Source: Thereva unica
Taxonomy: Eukaryota > Arthropoda > Insecta > Diptera > Therevidae
NCBI GenBank assembly: GCA_949987705.1
Contig: OX465283.1
Span: forward strand, 159,231,850 to 159,295,849
Length of the DNA: 64,000 nucleotides
Reading direction: 5' to 3'
The translations under genes were made by a program, and so were the position numbers. The stretch's first letter is position 1. Each line of letters begins with the position of its first letter. Under the pieces are notes generated by a model that did not search any database, was not told where the DNA came from, and saw nothing but the letters and a program-made list of their open reading frames with translations. Shown one piece after another: positions 11,453 through 23,095 of this stretch.

Positions 11453-11925
11453 TTGTTTTCCGAGGTCAACCTTTCGCCCAACCCCCAACCTATAGGACCA
11501 GTCCGGTGTTTGGCTCATTTTGAGGCGCAAAACACTCGCCTTTCACCATCCTTCGTTTGTTACTCGTTTATAGAAAAGGGTTCCAGGGGTTACCCGACGA
11601 AAGGTCAACATCTTCGAGGAGGTGGAGGTAAGATTCGGTAGCATGGTTAATAGATCTTAGATCGTACTAACCATTGACGTTTCTCAGGACTTTGGTGTAC
11701 CGGCACCACCAACATTCCCTGAAGCTCTTTCTACCATTTGACCCCCAAAATCCACTTATACTTCTTTATTTGTTATTAAATTCTCAAGGTGAGCTCAGTG
11801 AGCGTAGTAGGCGCGGCGTTTATGAGGCCCGTTATTTCATTTAACTTCTATGGCCTCGGCGTTGTCATTTGCAGTCTTCTATTTATTTCTTCTACATATT
11901 TTTTATTTTGTTCTGCCTCTTTTAA
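11453..11925. other. No gene recognised
   Basis: Short frames only; nothing with domain or splice support. Confidence 0.4.
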
Positions 11926-12260
11926 CTCTTTCACCGGCCAAACTGCGCAAGTTCAAGCAAATTAGTGTACTACATTTCAATTTTAGCCTCAGTTCCCATA
12001 TTGAACTTGGGAAACATTTTCACGTATTCAACTTGGGAAAAATCAACCCTAGGTTTGCGTAACAGAACGTGAAATTGAGGCTCGCTCAAAAGAGAGTAAT
12101 TACCTGGAATAATGGAATATCATTCCAGTGAGCTTTTTCATTTCTAACTTCTGGCGAAAAAGCAACAACAATTTTAAGCACGAACTGAGCATGCCAACCG
12201 GTGAAGCCACTGATACGGATTGAAATGAACTTTATTGAACTGAAACCGGTGAAGCCGGGG
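11926..12260 (-). mobile_element. MITE with CCCCGGCTTCACCG ends, copy 1
   Basis: This is the reverse complement of the element at 27009-27333: both share GAAATTGTTGTTGCTTTTTC, a block around AGCTCACTGGAAT, and the GGTGAAGCCGGGG terminus (here at 12248-12260). The left end is eroded, starting inside ttcaccggcc. It has no coding capacity. No target duplication is visible for this copy. Confidence 0.65.
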
Positions 12261-12383
12261 AATTAAATTTTCTTTCACTGTGGTTTCTTCTTTCTATTAC
12301 TGTCGATATTCTGCTTCTGATTTTCGTACCTACCAATGATGAGTTTTTGCAGCACAATATGATTCGACATCTTAATAAGTGAA

Positions 12384-13973
12384 ATATATCTGTGGCGATT
12401 CGGAAGAACCAGTTAACTGACATAAACCCGATTTCGAGATATTCAACTTTGAAGTTTTGAAAAAAAATGTATATCTTACTAATAATATAAACGTGAATGT
12501 TTGTATGTATGTTTGTTACTCTTTCACGCAAAAACTACTGAATGGATTTTAATGAAACTTTACAATAATATAGCTCATATATCAGAATAACATATAGGCT
12601 ATAATTTATAAAAAAATTCAAGATGGCCGCCGAAAACTCAAAATGGCCACGCAAATTGTGTTCCAATTTCAATGAAAGTTGGTATACAGAGGTTTTTAAG
12701 GTAGCTAATAACGAATTTGTTGTCAAAACTTATAAATTCAAAATGGCCGTGCCAATATGGCCGACGAATTTGCCAATTGTGTTCCGATTCCAATGAAAAT
12801 CGAAATCTGGGGGATTTTAAGGTTGCAAATAACGAATTTATGATCAAAACTTATAAATTCAAAATGGCGGACGAATTTTTCCAATTGTATTCCGATTCCA
12901 ATGAAAGTGAATATCTAGGGGTTTTTAAGGTTGCAAATAACGAATTTATGATCAAAACTTATAAATTCAAAATGGCCGCGCCAATATGGCCGACGAATTT
13001 TTCCAATTGTATTCCGATTGCAATGAAAATCGGTATCTGGGGGCTTTTAGGGCAAACAACGAATTTATGATCAAAGCTTATAAATTCAAAATTGCGGGTC
13101 CAATATGACGCACGAATTTTCCCAAGCCACATTCTGAAATGTAGTAAATTTCTAAAATTCCCTCTAACCAGTATAGAAACAGTAAAAACGGTAGAAAGAG
13201 TCGAAGTTTGCAAATTTGTGCGCCCCTACATTGTCATCACGAGGTTAAACGATGTCATCTATCGCTTCCAAAAAGTTCGATCGGAAAAAACGGGACCTGG
13301 AGGAAGCTGTGTTCGGGACGAATACTGAGTAAGAAGGGAGCAGTGTAACGGCTAACCGAAAAGAGAAAGTTAAAATTCCAATTCACCGAGAAGTTATATG
13401 TTTAGATGCATCTACTTGAATACATAACGCTGTTCTAATTGAATCACCGATAAGATTGGGAAGAGGCAATTTTTTCCAGATTTATTGTTTTTTCATTATA
13501 CTTTTTTTCCTACCGCGTACAACGCACACATAATTTTTTTTCCGATAGGTGGTGCTCAACCTCGAATTTTAATAAATTTGAAGCATATTTTTTATAGGTA
13601 ACTCTAAATTCTTTTATGTACCCATAACCATGCTTCATTATAACCATTTCCTATCCCGGAGTATGCCCACATAATTTTTTTTTATTAAAAGGCGTTGCAA
13701 CGCACGCGGTTTTTTGCTAGTTTTTAATAAATATTGCAGGTTTTTCAACAGAATTATCATCAGATTGACTCAGAGAGCCCAAAAAACCCAATGAAAATTT
13801 TTTATAAAATTTTAACTAGTTAGCACGATTATATGAGAGCGGAAAAACTTCATTTTACATAAGTTAAAACGTATAAAAAGAAAATTCAGATAAAAATACA
13901 TGATTTTCTGACAAAATCTCCAATTTCGAGAAAATGTCACTTAACTGGTTCTTCCGAATCGCCACAGATATAT
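12384..13973. mobile_element. Terminal-inverted-repeat element interrupted by a Helitron
   Basis: A 39-nt arm at 12384-12422 (containing TGTGGCGATTCGGAAGAACC) reappears as its reverse complement at 13935-13973 with a single mismatch. Between the arms lies the Helitron at 12474-13720, leaving only about 340 bp of original sequence. The simplest reading is a MITE or other small DNA element into which a Helitron inserted. The superfamily is not evident and no target duplication was found. Confidence 0.6.
12474..13720 (+). mobile_element. Non-autonomous Helitron with internal tandem units
   Basis: The element begins TCTTACTAATAATATAAACG directly after A and ends GGTTTTTTGCTAG directly before T, fitting Helitron rules (5' TC, 3' CTRR, insertion between A and T). 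A GC-rich palindrome, GCGTTGCAACGC, lies just inside the 3' end as expected for the terminal hairpin. The 5' part reads ACTCTTTCACGCAAAAACTAC, a sequence common to insect Helitron families. Internally, about five units of roughly 120 bp (aaattcaaaatggccg ... ccaattgtattccgattcc ... aacgaatttatgatc) are arranged in tandem from 12605 to 13110. There is no Rep/helicase coding. Confidence 0.8.
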
Positions 13974-13974
13974 G

Positions 13975-14480
13975 ACTTGGGGCTGAGATATATATATTAC
14001 AAACTGCCACTAATTTCTTAATCAATGATTTGTACCATGATTTGTTTTACTAACTTACATTACATAGGATCGATTTAGTCCTGAAAGTGACCACGATAAT
14101 CGTATTTTATCACATCTCCTGCACTGTCAGAATCTACCTTGAGCACAACTGAAGCAAGGATTATTGTCGACGCAAATAAATCTTAATCAAGGACGAAACG
14201 AAAAATTAAGACAAACTCCGCAAATGAACCAGAAATGTGTACACCACAAATCGATTAATGTCAGGGCACCACACAGTCACTACTGCAGTAGCTGCAGAAA
14301 ATGAAACTTTATTGCCTCGTAGCACGTTGATCAGATTAAGCCTCCTCCTTCAGGCGTTCATTTATTAAACATCCCGGAGGGTCCTTCACCCAAGCGGCAG
14401 CAATAAGCCATTGTTTGGCATAAACTTTAGTGACAGTATTCAATTTATGAAAGTATTAAACCGAACTTCCTGGGCCGTAA
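13975..14480. other. No gene recognised
   Basis: AT-rich sequence without recognisable frames, repeats or splice-flanked exons. Confidence 0.4.
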
Positions 14481-14824
14481 AAATTCGCGGTTGAATTTAA
14501 GCTTTAAATTCAATTACGTTCTAGTAAAGATTACCCCCATGCACGCCCCTGAAGTGGAGATAATGTGTCCCACACATCTTGGAGATTATCGGGGGCCTCG
14601 CGACTCCGCCAACGCAGCCGTTGGCGCTCATAACCGCGTTACCATAAATGAAGCCATTATTGGCGTTTGCACTTATTGTACATATATCATCCCACCACCA
14701 TTGTTTCGCCCGCAATGCTCGACACATGACACGGGGGTTGATTTCATCCCCCCAATATCACAGCGACGAGAGTTGTCACCCCCACCCCTTCTCCTGCCTG
14801 CCGCCGCCATATTTCCGAGCAGAG

Positions 14825-14832
14825 TATAAAAT
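14825..14832 (+). promoter_or_regulatory. Possible TATA box upstream of a candidate exon
   Basis: TATAAAAT lies about 220 bp before a strong start codon at 15049, within the most GC-rich part of the neighbourhood. No TCAGT initiator is visible 30 bp downstream, so the promoter call is weak. Confidence 0.25.
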
Positions 14833-15048
14833 TGTTTTTTGGTGTTTGCAGGTATTTGGTACAACAGCGAAAACAAGGATTGGGTTCGTATTGCTGGCCG
14901 ATAGTACCCGCTTTACCCTGTCAAAGGGCTACGACCATCATCACTACGAAAACCGACGACCTCTACCACAACTGCTGCACATCCATCGCACAACAACCGC
15001 CCCCAGTCCGACAGTTTTTCGGGAATCACTTCCGAAACCTCCACCACC

Positions 15049-15103
15049 ATGGGCAAACGAGAAATTAAACGGGGAGCGATGCAGAAGTCCTCCGAAGCTG
15101 GCG
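15049..15103 (+). CDS. Candidate first coding exon of an unidentified plus-strand gene
   Basis: The start codon has an excellent context (ccaccaccATGG). The next 18 codons read MGKREIKRGAMQKSSEAG and are followed at once by a consensus donor, G|GTAAGT, leaving one base of the next codon. Upstream DNA (14860-15048) is C/A-rich with no similarity to repeats, as in insect 5' leaders, and a possible acceptor (gtgtttgcag) lies near 14851. I found no downstream exon on this strand in the window, so the rest may be hidden or lie beyond 64 kb. The exon could also be a chance match; a 156-codon frame in another reading frame (14648-15118) overlaps it. Confidence 0.35.
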
Positions 15104-15849
15104 GTAAGTACATCCTGAAATTCAATTTAATTGCAAATTTTATAACTTCATACTCGAGCACGTTTCATCAGCGCCGCCCCGCGGCGCCGATTTGTATTAA
15201 GTGTTGGTTTTTTTTACATTTTTATGGAATTTTTACTTTTTCATGACATGCCAATATGTAGTAATTTCGTGCTGCTCCGCCCCGGGATTAATACTGCACA
15301 ATAAAAACGCGCGACATTCAATAGCGCCGTGAAATGGGGCTTTATTATGTCTGCACATTTTCACGAATGTGCCATAAAATTGGGAACTTTTTTTGTAATA
15401 ATTGAAAACTTGTGCGAAATACTTACTCAAATTTACCAAAGGGGGTCCATGTCCAGTCCATGCAGGAATTCCAAACACTTTTATGACACTGACATAGTAT
15501 AGTAGTAGACAGTAGTAATCTGTGTTCATCACTTAAAATTATCCAGTTCCGAATAAATCGTAAATCAACCTTCAAATGACCTTCCAGACCTTCCAAGGCC
15601 AGTTTCACCCAATTTACGACGAAATTGAGTAAATTTCATGTAAACGTAGCATTCAGCGGTAATTCCGTTTAATTCAGGTAATGTATTTCTGATTTTATTG
15701 ATATTTTGAATCAGCTGTTCAATTGTTCAAATTTAATTTTGGTGATTTCATACAAGAAAAAAGGTTACTAGATGGAAATTCGACATAATCTACCTCACAT
15801 AACATAACACATATCTAAATTTTAAGATATATTATTGGCTCATTCTGGA

Positions 15850-16143
15850 TAATCAGATGCAATGACGAACTGAACCAAATCTATAAGGAGATAGACATCG
15901 TCAACCTTATCAAAATAATTAGACTACGATGGGCAGGACATGTAGAATAGTGAAGAAGATATACATATAAAAGAATCATAATCGGTGACAGGCCAGCAAG
16001 ACGATCGAAGAAAAGATGGTTTGAAGCCGTGGAAGCGGACGCTGCAAACTTATTGGGCCTACGAAATAAGAGGATTCTAGCCAGTGAGCGACTACAGAAA
16101 CTGAAGGAGCCCAAGGCTCGATTTGGGCTGAAACTGAACTGAA
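15850..16143 (+). pseudogene. C-terminal tail of an RTE-like ORF2, frameshifted
   Basis: The first frame has IDIVNLIKIIRLRWAGHVE, the typical RTE thumb motif (RLRWAGHV.R). After a frameshift it continues RPARRSKKRWFEAVEADAAN and ends KEPKARFGLKLN. The same terminal KARFGL ends the relic at 11045-11230. It is dead and 5'-truncated. Confidence 0.65.
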
Positions 16144-16149
16144 ATCGGG

Positions 16150-17330
16150 CTGAACTGAACTGAGCCTGCTTCTCCATGTAGATTTTGGAATTTACGTAGC
16201 TTCAAAGCAAAAAATCTAGATTTGTGATAGGCCCATTTCACACAGGCCAACAGCCAACCAACAAAAATATGATATATGTATTTGTAATTTTCTCATTTAT
16301 TTCAAATCAGTTTTTGAATACAATGTCAATTGCATCATCACCTCCGTTCGTTACGCAATAACCAGCCCTTTTTCGGGCATCCTGTAAAACCTTGTCCAGC
16401 ATTTCGAGCGTTATAGTTCAACTTGTATGTTAGCTTTCAGTTCGTCAATGGTCTTTGGCTTGCAGGCTTAAACTTTACTTTTTAAACAACCTCACAGAAA
16501 CTGGCGCCTGGTGCCGTTAAATCTGGAGAACGAGGAGAACAATTTTGTTTATTGACTTCGCCAGAAAATGTAAAATTCAACAAAACAAAATTTGGTCCCA
16601 AAAATCACACTCTGTATTTCTTTCGGTGTGTATTCACTCATAGCTAAAATGGTACTGAAGGACATTACAGAACCGTGTACATTTGTCAAAATCGGCTAAA
16701 AAATATCAGAGTTATTCAATGTTGAAATACCGAAGGTCTAGATGGCGCAATTGTCCATATAAACTAATCATGCAAACTTAGCTCAGCTCAGACAAGTGAT
16801 AATGATTAAAAATAAAGACCTGAATAGAAAAATGCACCTAAAAGGCATTTAGAACTTATGGCTTTTTACTGTGGTCCTGTTATCGTCAATTCCCTATTGA
16901 AATTCGATGAAAAGCCGCATGAGCTTTCACACGAGACAAATTTTCCAACCAACTGCACGTCAGAATGTGCCAGACAACAACCAAACAACTGAAAAAAGTT
17001 GACTCAAAAATGCAGTGAAAGAACTGGTTCAAAATATCACCCAACCCCTTCGTCCTCTCTTACCCTCTTTCCCAGAAGCGGCATTTTCAGCCGATTCTTG
17101 TTGGTTGGCTTTTGGCTCGTGTGAAACTTTCGTATTTGGGAATTTGCAGCTAGATTTCCATACAAACATTTTAGTTTTTATCATGGCGCAACTTGGGTTG
17201 ACTTGATCCTGAGAAGGGCCCTCGTTGTTTTCGTGTCGTAGTTTTGAATTTCACGGCGTAAATTAGCCTTGATGCTCTGGGTCTTGCACAAAGATTCGCA
17301 CCGCTTGCACGGCACTGGCAATACAAAAAC
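16150..17330. other. No gene recognised
   Basis: AT-rich DNA with short frames only; no exon or repeat family identified. Confidence 0.4.
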
Positions 17331-17440
17331 GTTCATAATACACCTGAGTAAAAATAAAAGATGGCATGGCCTTACAACGGGCGAATACCGGCCGTGTTTG
17401 AAACATAGTCTTCGGCCAAGTGCCGAGCATCAGAGGGTTG

Positions 17441-17968
17441 CTAGTCGGATTGTACGGCCGAAAATGTAAGAAAAATATAAGATAAAGAGCGCGACATATA
17501 GAAAAGTGAAAAAAATCTACTTTTATGGAGCGAAAGCAACACATAACTCACCGCGTATTTATTTAGAAAAACATCATGAAATCTGGTGCTCATATCTCCG
17601 AATTCAATCATTTCAATTAAATGTTTTTTTTTTTCAATTGTTTTTTTTTCTTCCTCTTCTTTAAACGAATAAATAACAACATTTTTACTGATATAACACC
17701 AATAGACAAGTGTCACAAACCAACGGCTGGCGAGCCTTTTCTCTTGTGCATCGACAGCCTTTAAGTATGATAATCCAAAAGCCATAACGAAATAACAAAA
17801 ATGATCAACTTCCAAACCACACTCAACAATACATTGGTGCAGATTCTTTTTTTTGCTCAAATTTGCCGCCGTATGCCTGTCTGTACAGTTCAGCACTCGG
17901 CCATTTAAATGGTCAAGCTTAGCCATCGTGGGCTCCGGGAAAAAGGTTGGAAACTCTACGGCCATCAT
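17441..17968 (-). CDS. Unsupported 175-codon open frame inside an inverted repeat
   Basis: This is a longer open frame than expected by chance in AT-rich DNA, but it has no recognisable domain, contains low-complexity KEEEEKK runs and has no consensus splice sites. DNA near 17340-17400 (minus reading GCCCGTTGTAAGGCCAT) recurs inverted at about 17985-18035, so the frame sits between inverted copies, suggesting a decayed mobile element rather than a host gene. Confidence 0.15.
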   Translation of the reverse strand: MMAVEFPTFFPEPTMAKLDHLNGRVLNCTDRHTAANLSKKKNLHQCIVECGLEVDHFCYFVMAFGLSYLKAVDAQEKRLASRWFVTLVYWCYISKNVVIYSFKEEEEKKTIEKKKHLIEMIEFGDMSTRFHDVFLNKYAVSYVLLSLHKSRFFSLFYMSRSLSYIFLTFSAVQSD

Positions 17969-18029
17969 ATGCCCCGTGGCCGTTGTTCGCCCGTTGTAAG
18001 GCCATCTTTTGTTTTTACTCGGGCAGGAT

Positions 18030-18540
18030 GTTTCAGACTTAAATGTCCATTAAGGATTGACTTCTGGATATATTTGCAGAACAAATTTGTTCTAAGGAGG
18101 GAGCGTATCGGCACTATCCCATGAGATAAAGGGTGCCTTACAAAAATGTGTTTGAAAAGTTTTTAATCTACTTAAACTCTAATAGCTACTATACCGATTA
18201 TCGCAGAGCAACATATTTAAGCTTGTCTTTTGAGCTGTATTCAATTCTCATAAATAGACTCAGCCTGGAGCAACGTTCAGCTAACAAATGCGCCTGCTAC
18301 ATATTCATACCCGCTCCCGCAACAGGCATGAAAATCTAAAAATGCTTCCGATGTAGATAGAGATAACTACGCCCCAGTTACAGATTTAAATTTATTCGTA
18401 ATCGACCATTCCAAACGCGACTGTCGTTTTACCAAGCGGTCCCCCAACTTAGTACTAGCCACGTCCAATGCTGCTTGACTTTCGGAATCGAACGAAATCC
18501 GCTCTATTGAGTATGTTAATGGCAATCTTTACGGTCACCA
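18030..18540. repeat. Dispersed repeat shared with 9600-9870 and 39860-40110
   Basis: The left half matches 9600-9860. The right half (from about 18300) matches 39900-40110: both contain cccgct..c..caggc, then accatt.caaacgcga and the block agtactaa/agtactag.cacgtcc.atgctgcttga. No coding frame is visible, and the element type is unknown. Confidence 0.5.
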
Positions 18541-20140
18541 AGATAATTGCTAGTTTTCTTAGTCCTGTAGAATTTCTTAAATCTTCAACTTTGCTCCTTT
18601 TTTAGTTTAGTTTGGGCGAACTGTGTTTTATTGATATATTGATTGCCTGTAGCGGACTCCGTTTAGAAAAGTAGGGTCATTTTTACTTTTTGGTGCCATG
18701 CAGATGTTTTGACGCTGTTTGTGTCTGTAATAAAACAGCAATAATATACGATATATTGTGTAATCAACCAAAAATACGAGTGCGGCTCTTTTTTCACTAA
18801 AATCTTTAACAAACAAAATTTAGATTCATACGTGTACATTTTTCGCTTTCGTTTTGTTTTCAAAATGAAATGTTAAAACTCGTCTATGCAGAGTAGACGT
18901 ACCTAAGCAAAAGCAAACATACAACATGTTCAAAAGAATTAAAAAAAAAATATCGAAAAATTTAAACAAATATGAAATAGCAAACGTTGATTGCCCATGG
19001 GTATTCCTTTTTCGCTATCACTTGTTGCTACATTATGCTGTTTGACGCATTTTACCATATCCACGAGTTTAACAAACGAGTCCTTTTTTATTAAATGGAA
19101 TAAAACAATGAACGTTGAACACAGTTTTGTTGGACGTCCACGTGGAACAGCAAAAAAGCAGATATTATGACATCAATCCTTGGTAGGCAAATATTGAGGA
19201 GCCCCTTTAGCCCAATATAACTCAACATGGGCGGTTCGTTTCTTTAACAGCAGCTCTTCAAAAATTCCCTTTGTCGAAACTTTAAGTAAATTTCAATAAT
19301 GTTAGTGTGTCCTTTTCCATGTCATTGGTTGTTTGCCTGAAAACTGTGTGCCCCGCCTGACAGTTGTGGTTGCCGACCCCTGGCACCCTGTGTACAATAT
19401 TTTTGTACCCTCTTTAGGTGGCATTAGCATTAGTATTCCACAACACAAGAGTCTCTGGATTTTGTAGATCTTTCAAGGTTCTCAGTTCTTTTTGATTATA
19501 ATGATTTATGATGTGTTTGTCAAGGTTGGACACCCTGAATTATTAATGACCGAAATTTTTTTGTTAATTCCGGTCGTGAATTCTTTAATTTCTAAAGAAA
19601 TGGTTCCGGGGTTGAGTTACTTTCCCCGGTAATTAAATGGTTAATAAATATGTGGAGGTGGATTTTATTCAAAGGGGACGAAGTGATGGGTCTATTACTA
19701 GAGTAGCCTAAATGAAGCGTTTCTAGACGTAAACAGTTGTTTTAAAATATTGTCTAAAACTATGCCTGAAGGCATTCGAATCGAATACGACCGGAATTGT
19801 CCTTTTAGCAATCAGTATTGGTTGGAATTGTCTTTTACTTTTATAAATGGCACATTCCGCTCTCTCCCACAGCGGATGTCTTTTTTATGCAGCTATTATA
19901 GTTTCAGATATCATATAGGCCCTGCTATTCTCTGTTATTCAATCCATTTTATCACGTTATATGGATTTGTCGGAAAGTATCCTTTACATCCCTCTACATT
20001 TTTTACGAAAAAATGGTGAGAATTTTCCAACAATCACGTAGCGGAAATGTGTGCTCGACCCCCTGTAGTACCCATGCCTACAACAGGAAACATTGCTAGG
20101 GTATGTCAAATTCCTTCTGTTTAAACTCACCAATGCTTTT
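18541..20140. other. No gene recognised
   Basis: AT-rich with short frames; nothing with domain or splice support. Confidence 0.4.
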
Positions 20141-20149
20141 ATTCATGAT

Positions 20150-20412
20150 GGTTGAGTCCAAAAAGGTCCTACAAAAAGTCTTGCAAGAAGTCTTGCAAAA
20201 AGTCTTGCAGAAAGTCTTGCAGTCTGGTCTTGGTCTTGCTAAATGTGCAAGACAAGACTTTTTGCTCATCACTGTAAGACTTTTGGCACTTAGTGATGAG
20301 CAAAACGTCTTGCGATCTTCATTTTGTAGTCTTGTCTTGCCCTTGTCTTGTATTGTCTTGGTCTTGCTTTTCTCGCTAAATATGCAAGACTCTTGCTTGC
20401 TCATCACTAATG
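20150..20412. mobile_element. Copy of the AGTGATGAGCAAGA hAT-like MITE family
   Basis: The sequence is built from AAAGTCTTGC repeats, then an internal tagtgatgagcaaaacgtct block, and ends ttgcttgctcatcactaa. The same parts in the same order occur at 54296-54574 and, with complete termini, at 58052-58443. The left terminus of this copy is missing or diverged. Confidence 0.65.
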
Positions 20413-21284
20413 GACACCATGGTAATTGCCCCTTTTCTTCGTCCTATTCAATTTTTTAAAGCCGTGCCTGCCTGTGGCTTTCTGTTTTAAGAAGCGTAGG
20501 ATGCTTTTTTCTACAAAAATATTTTTTTTCTTTCGTTTTAAATTTGAGTTTAGAAAAAAACCCTTCGACACTGGTCGTGCGTGCAGGCTAGATGCGGGCG
20601 AGTCTTATGTTTACTCAGGCGGGCATGCTGGCTGCGGAGGCCGTTTTCGGGTTTCCTTCGTGACATCTGTCTTCAGTCTTATCCATTTTTTCCAACAGAA
20701 TTTCGTTCGAGGTCGTATTGAACATATTCGTTCACTTATTGGCTTGAACTCTATGGCATTATTTATATTTTGTGTATTCTCTGACTCTTTGGGCATCTCA
20801 CTGCCTAAGATTCTGGCGAATGACTTTCAGCGCCACTTGACCTCTAAAGGTCCTCCTACCTCATCATCTGGGCCAGGAAGGTCTTTGGGGTTAGCTTCAG
20901 TTTGGCCGCTGATTCCAGCACAACCCTGTGCTCCACAAGTCTCAGAAATTCAAAGAGTACATGCTCCGCCTCCTCTTTCTAGTCCGGTAGCTCTCCTACT
21001 AGTACGGCTCTATCATTGGCGATCCTAGGGACTTAGGACGGAGCCTTGGGGACTCTGCAAGCTGTGCAGGGCTTAAAGCAGGACTTCATTGCGCAACTAT
21101 AAATCACACGCATCACTGCCCTTTCTAGGCTAGTCACCATATCGACAGATATTCGTTTTCTCTCTAGCGGCTAGATTCCGCTTCTAGCCGGCCTTCCTTA
21201 AGCGGAATTGACTTTCCGACAGGGCGTAATCTGTTATACATAGGTATGGACATAGCACCTGCTCAAAAAAGTTGCCCACAGTAT

Positions 21285-21500
21285 TTAGTAAGGTCTTTTA
21301 GCCAGTTCCACCGCTCTGTTTGGTATATCGTCCAGCCCGGGGACTTTTCCAACGCCAATCCTTTTCACGGCTTCCACAATTTCTTTTTCCCCTACCTCTG
21401 GGACATCTACATCATCCACGTGTACTGCCGGCAGGTTGTCCATGTTCCCGTTCTGTTGGAAGAGGGTCTGCACGACTTCTTGCGATGTTCCACGGATTAC
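21285..21500 (-). pseudogene. Relic of the pre-RT region of an R1-type non-LTR element
   Basis: The minus frame has DVPEVGEKEIVEAVKRIG followed by KVPGLDDIPNRAVELA, the diagnostic linker before the RT of R1-clade elements (KAPGLDGIPN in intact copies). The RT itself does not follow. A neighbouring minus frame at 20611-20796 (RTKFCWKKWIRLKTDVTKE) is open but not classifiable, and may be another piece of the same element. Confidence 0.6.
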
Positions 21501-21530
21501 TACTCCTACTTCGTACCACAGACTCTTACA

Positions 21531-21742
21531 ATGACCCGTGTGCTGAAAGTCAAGTCGTGTTTCGTGACAAGTCGTTTGTGACAAGTGACGTTTCAGTCGA
21601 AGTACGACTTTCAGTACAGGGACCTAAAGTGGAATTGCTACGTTTCGGCCCCTGTTCTGAAGTCGTGATTTGACTAAAAAATTACTTTCTTAAAGTCAAA
21701 CGACTTGTCGTGTCATGCCGACCCGACTTTCAGGGCCATGAT
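21531..21742. repeat. Inverted-repeat element, AAGTCG/CGACTT-rich
   Basis: The left end (gacccgtgtgctgaaagtc, aagtcgtgtttcgtgacaag) and the right end (aaacgacttgtcgtgtcatg, cccgactttcaggg) are approximate inverted copies about 200 bp apart. It is a probable small MITE; termini are not sharp. Confidence 0.4.
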
Positions 21743-22877
21743 TCCGTTTACCCTTCCGGATGGTATTTTCATAGATCAACTTGCAAGATTTCATCGGAAG
21801 ACCTTTAATTTTGTAGAATTACTTCCACCCTAGAAATCTCTGCACAGACATCACTCTAATAATTACCATGAATAATTAACCTTCAACATTTGACATTTCA
21901 AAATTTGCGGACCAATCCAAAAGGTCAACTATAGACCCACTTACCAGTCACTTCTTCATTCTTTCTCTCTCTCCAATCTCTCACTATTTAGCCTGTAGTT
22001 GACCTTTTATATTCCTTTGAAGAAAGCTTACTTCCAGACATTTCACCGTAAAATGACTAATGACGTTACCGACAAAAGGTATCTATCGTCTGGCAGCACA
22101 AAGAGTGCACCCTTGACTAAAGACTTTCACCTTAAAAGCTGCAATACAGTGATCACACACAAAAGAACTGACACAAAGGAATACTAAAGGAGGACGCAAC
22201 TGCGGCGGAGAGAGGGGGGAGAAATTGTAGTGTTCTTAAGTCGGGTTAATTTGATGACATACTTACCGTTTCGTTCATACCTTTATGTTTGCGTAAGCCG
22301 CACCTTTTCGTCCCGATTCTGATAATAGACCCAATAATATCCGACAAATACTGCGTTCCGTAATGCTATGACATAAACAAATGTAAACGAAATTACTGGG
22401 TACAGTCAGCACTTTATACTTTGGGCTGTATTTCGTCCTATTAAGGACGAATTTGATAAATATAGCTTCCTTAAATACGCTTAGTTTCCTTGGCATTTCC
22501 CCGTCGTCGGGTTCTTAAATAAGCCTCGGCCAGCGTTGTCCCTGCTCCGCTGAAAGTTATGTACACCAATCTTATTATCCTTCTCTACTCACCGGGTCAA
22601 ACTGTCCTCAGACAATATCATGCCAAGGACGAAACTTTATTACCACATACAAAACCAGGGAATCTCGTATATTCATATCTAACTGATACAAGCATACCTC
22701 GAACCATGCGAGTCCTCATCAATTTGCGGCAATATTTTCACAATTTTTTTCGCTGATTAAGGACGAAACTTTTTTAATAATAACAAAAACAGGATTGAAA
22801 ATAAAAACTGTGTAATATCTTATTTTAGTATGCGTAAAATCAATAAATAAATATAATCTGATACGTATAACCGTAGC

Positions 22878-23095
22878 CTAACTATTAATAGATTGTTCCG
22901 TTTCCACGAGGGCTGCTTCCTGGAAGCTATCGGCGCACGGGTTGAAGTCCCAGAAGTTTCCGTAGCAGCCTCGCTGCTCGAAGCAATTAATCCGCACATT
23001 TAAATCGTTCGGCAAACAACAGGCCAAAATCGCCCAGACGCAACTGGAGGGCTCCGATCGTACGGTTGGGCGCGGCTGGGGCCTGGCTCGGGTAG
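22878..23095 (-). CDS. Secreted six-cysteine protein, last coding exon (residues 376-447)
   Basis: After a ccctttccag acceptor the exon completes a Thr codon begun in the previous exon and ends at a TAG stop (22878-22880). It encodes a basic Pro/Arg stretch and then the Cys-rich domain: CVWAILACC at 394-402, CFEQRGC at 413-419 and FWDFNPC at 423-429. These six cysteines are the only ones in the protein outside the N-terminal signal region, so three internal disulfides are likely. Dense aromatic and Cys residues suggest a conserved, folded extracellular module; I do not recognise the family. Another frame through this exon is also open for 36 codons, but only this frame agrees with all upstream phases. 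A possible poly(A) signal (AATAAA on this strand) lies near 22641-22636. Confidence 0.75.

Noticed and set aside
14648..15118. 156-codon plus-strand frame starting with a hydrophobic, signal-like segment
   Set aside because: His/Pro-rich and without domain support; it overlaps the better start at 15049 in another frame and no splice logic supports it.
20426..21028. 200-codon plus-strand frame
   Set aside because: It is antisense to the area carrying R1-type pre-RT relic sequence and reads as low-information hydrophobic sequence.
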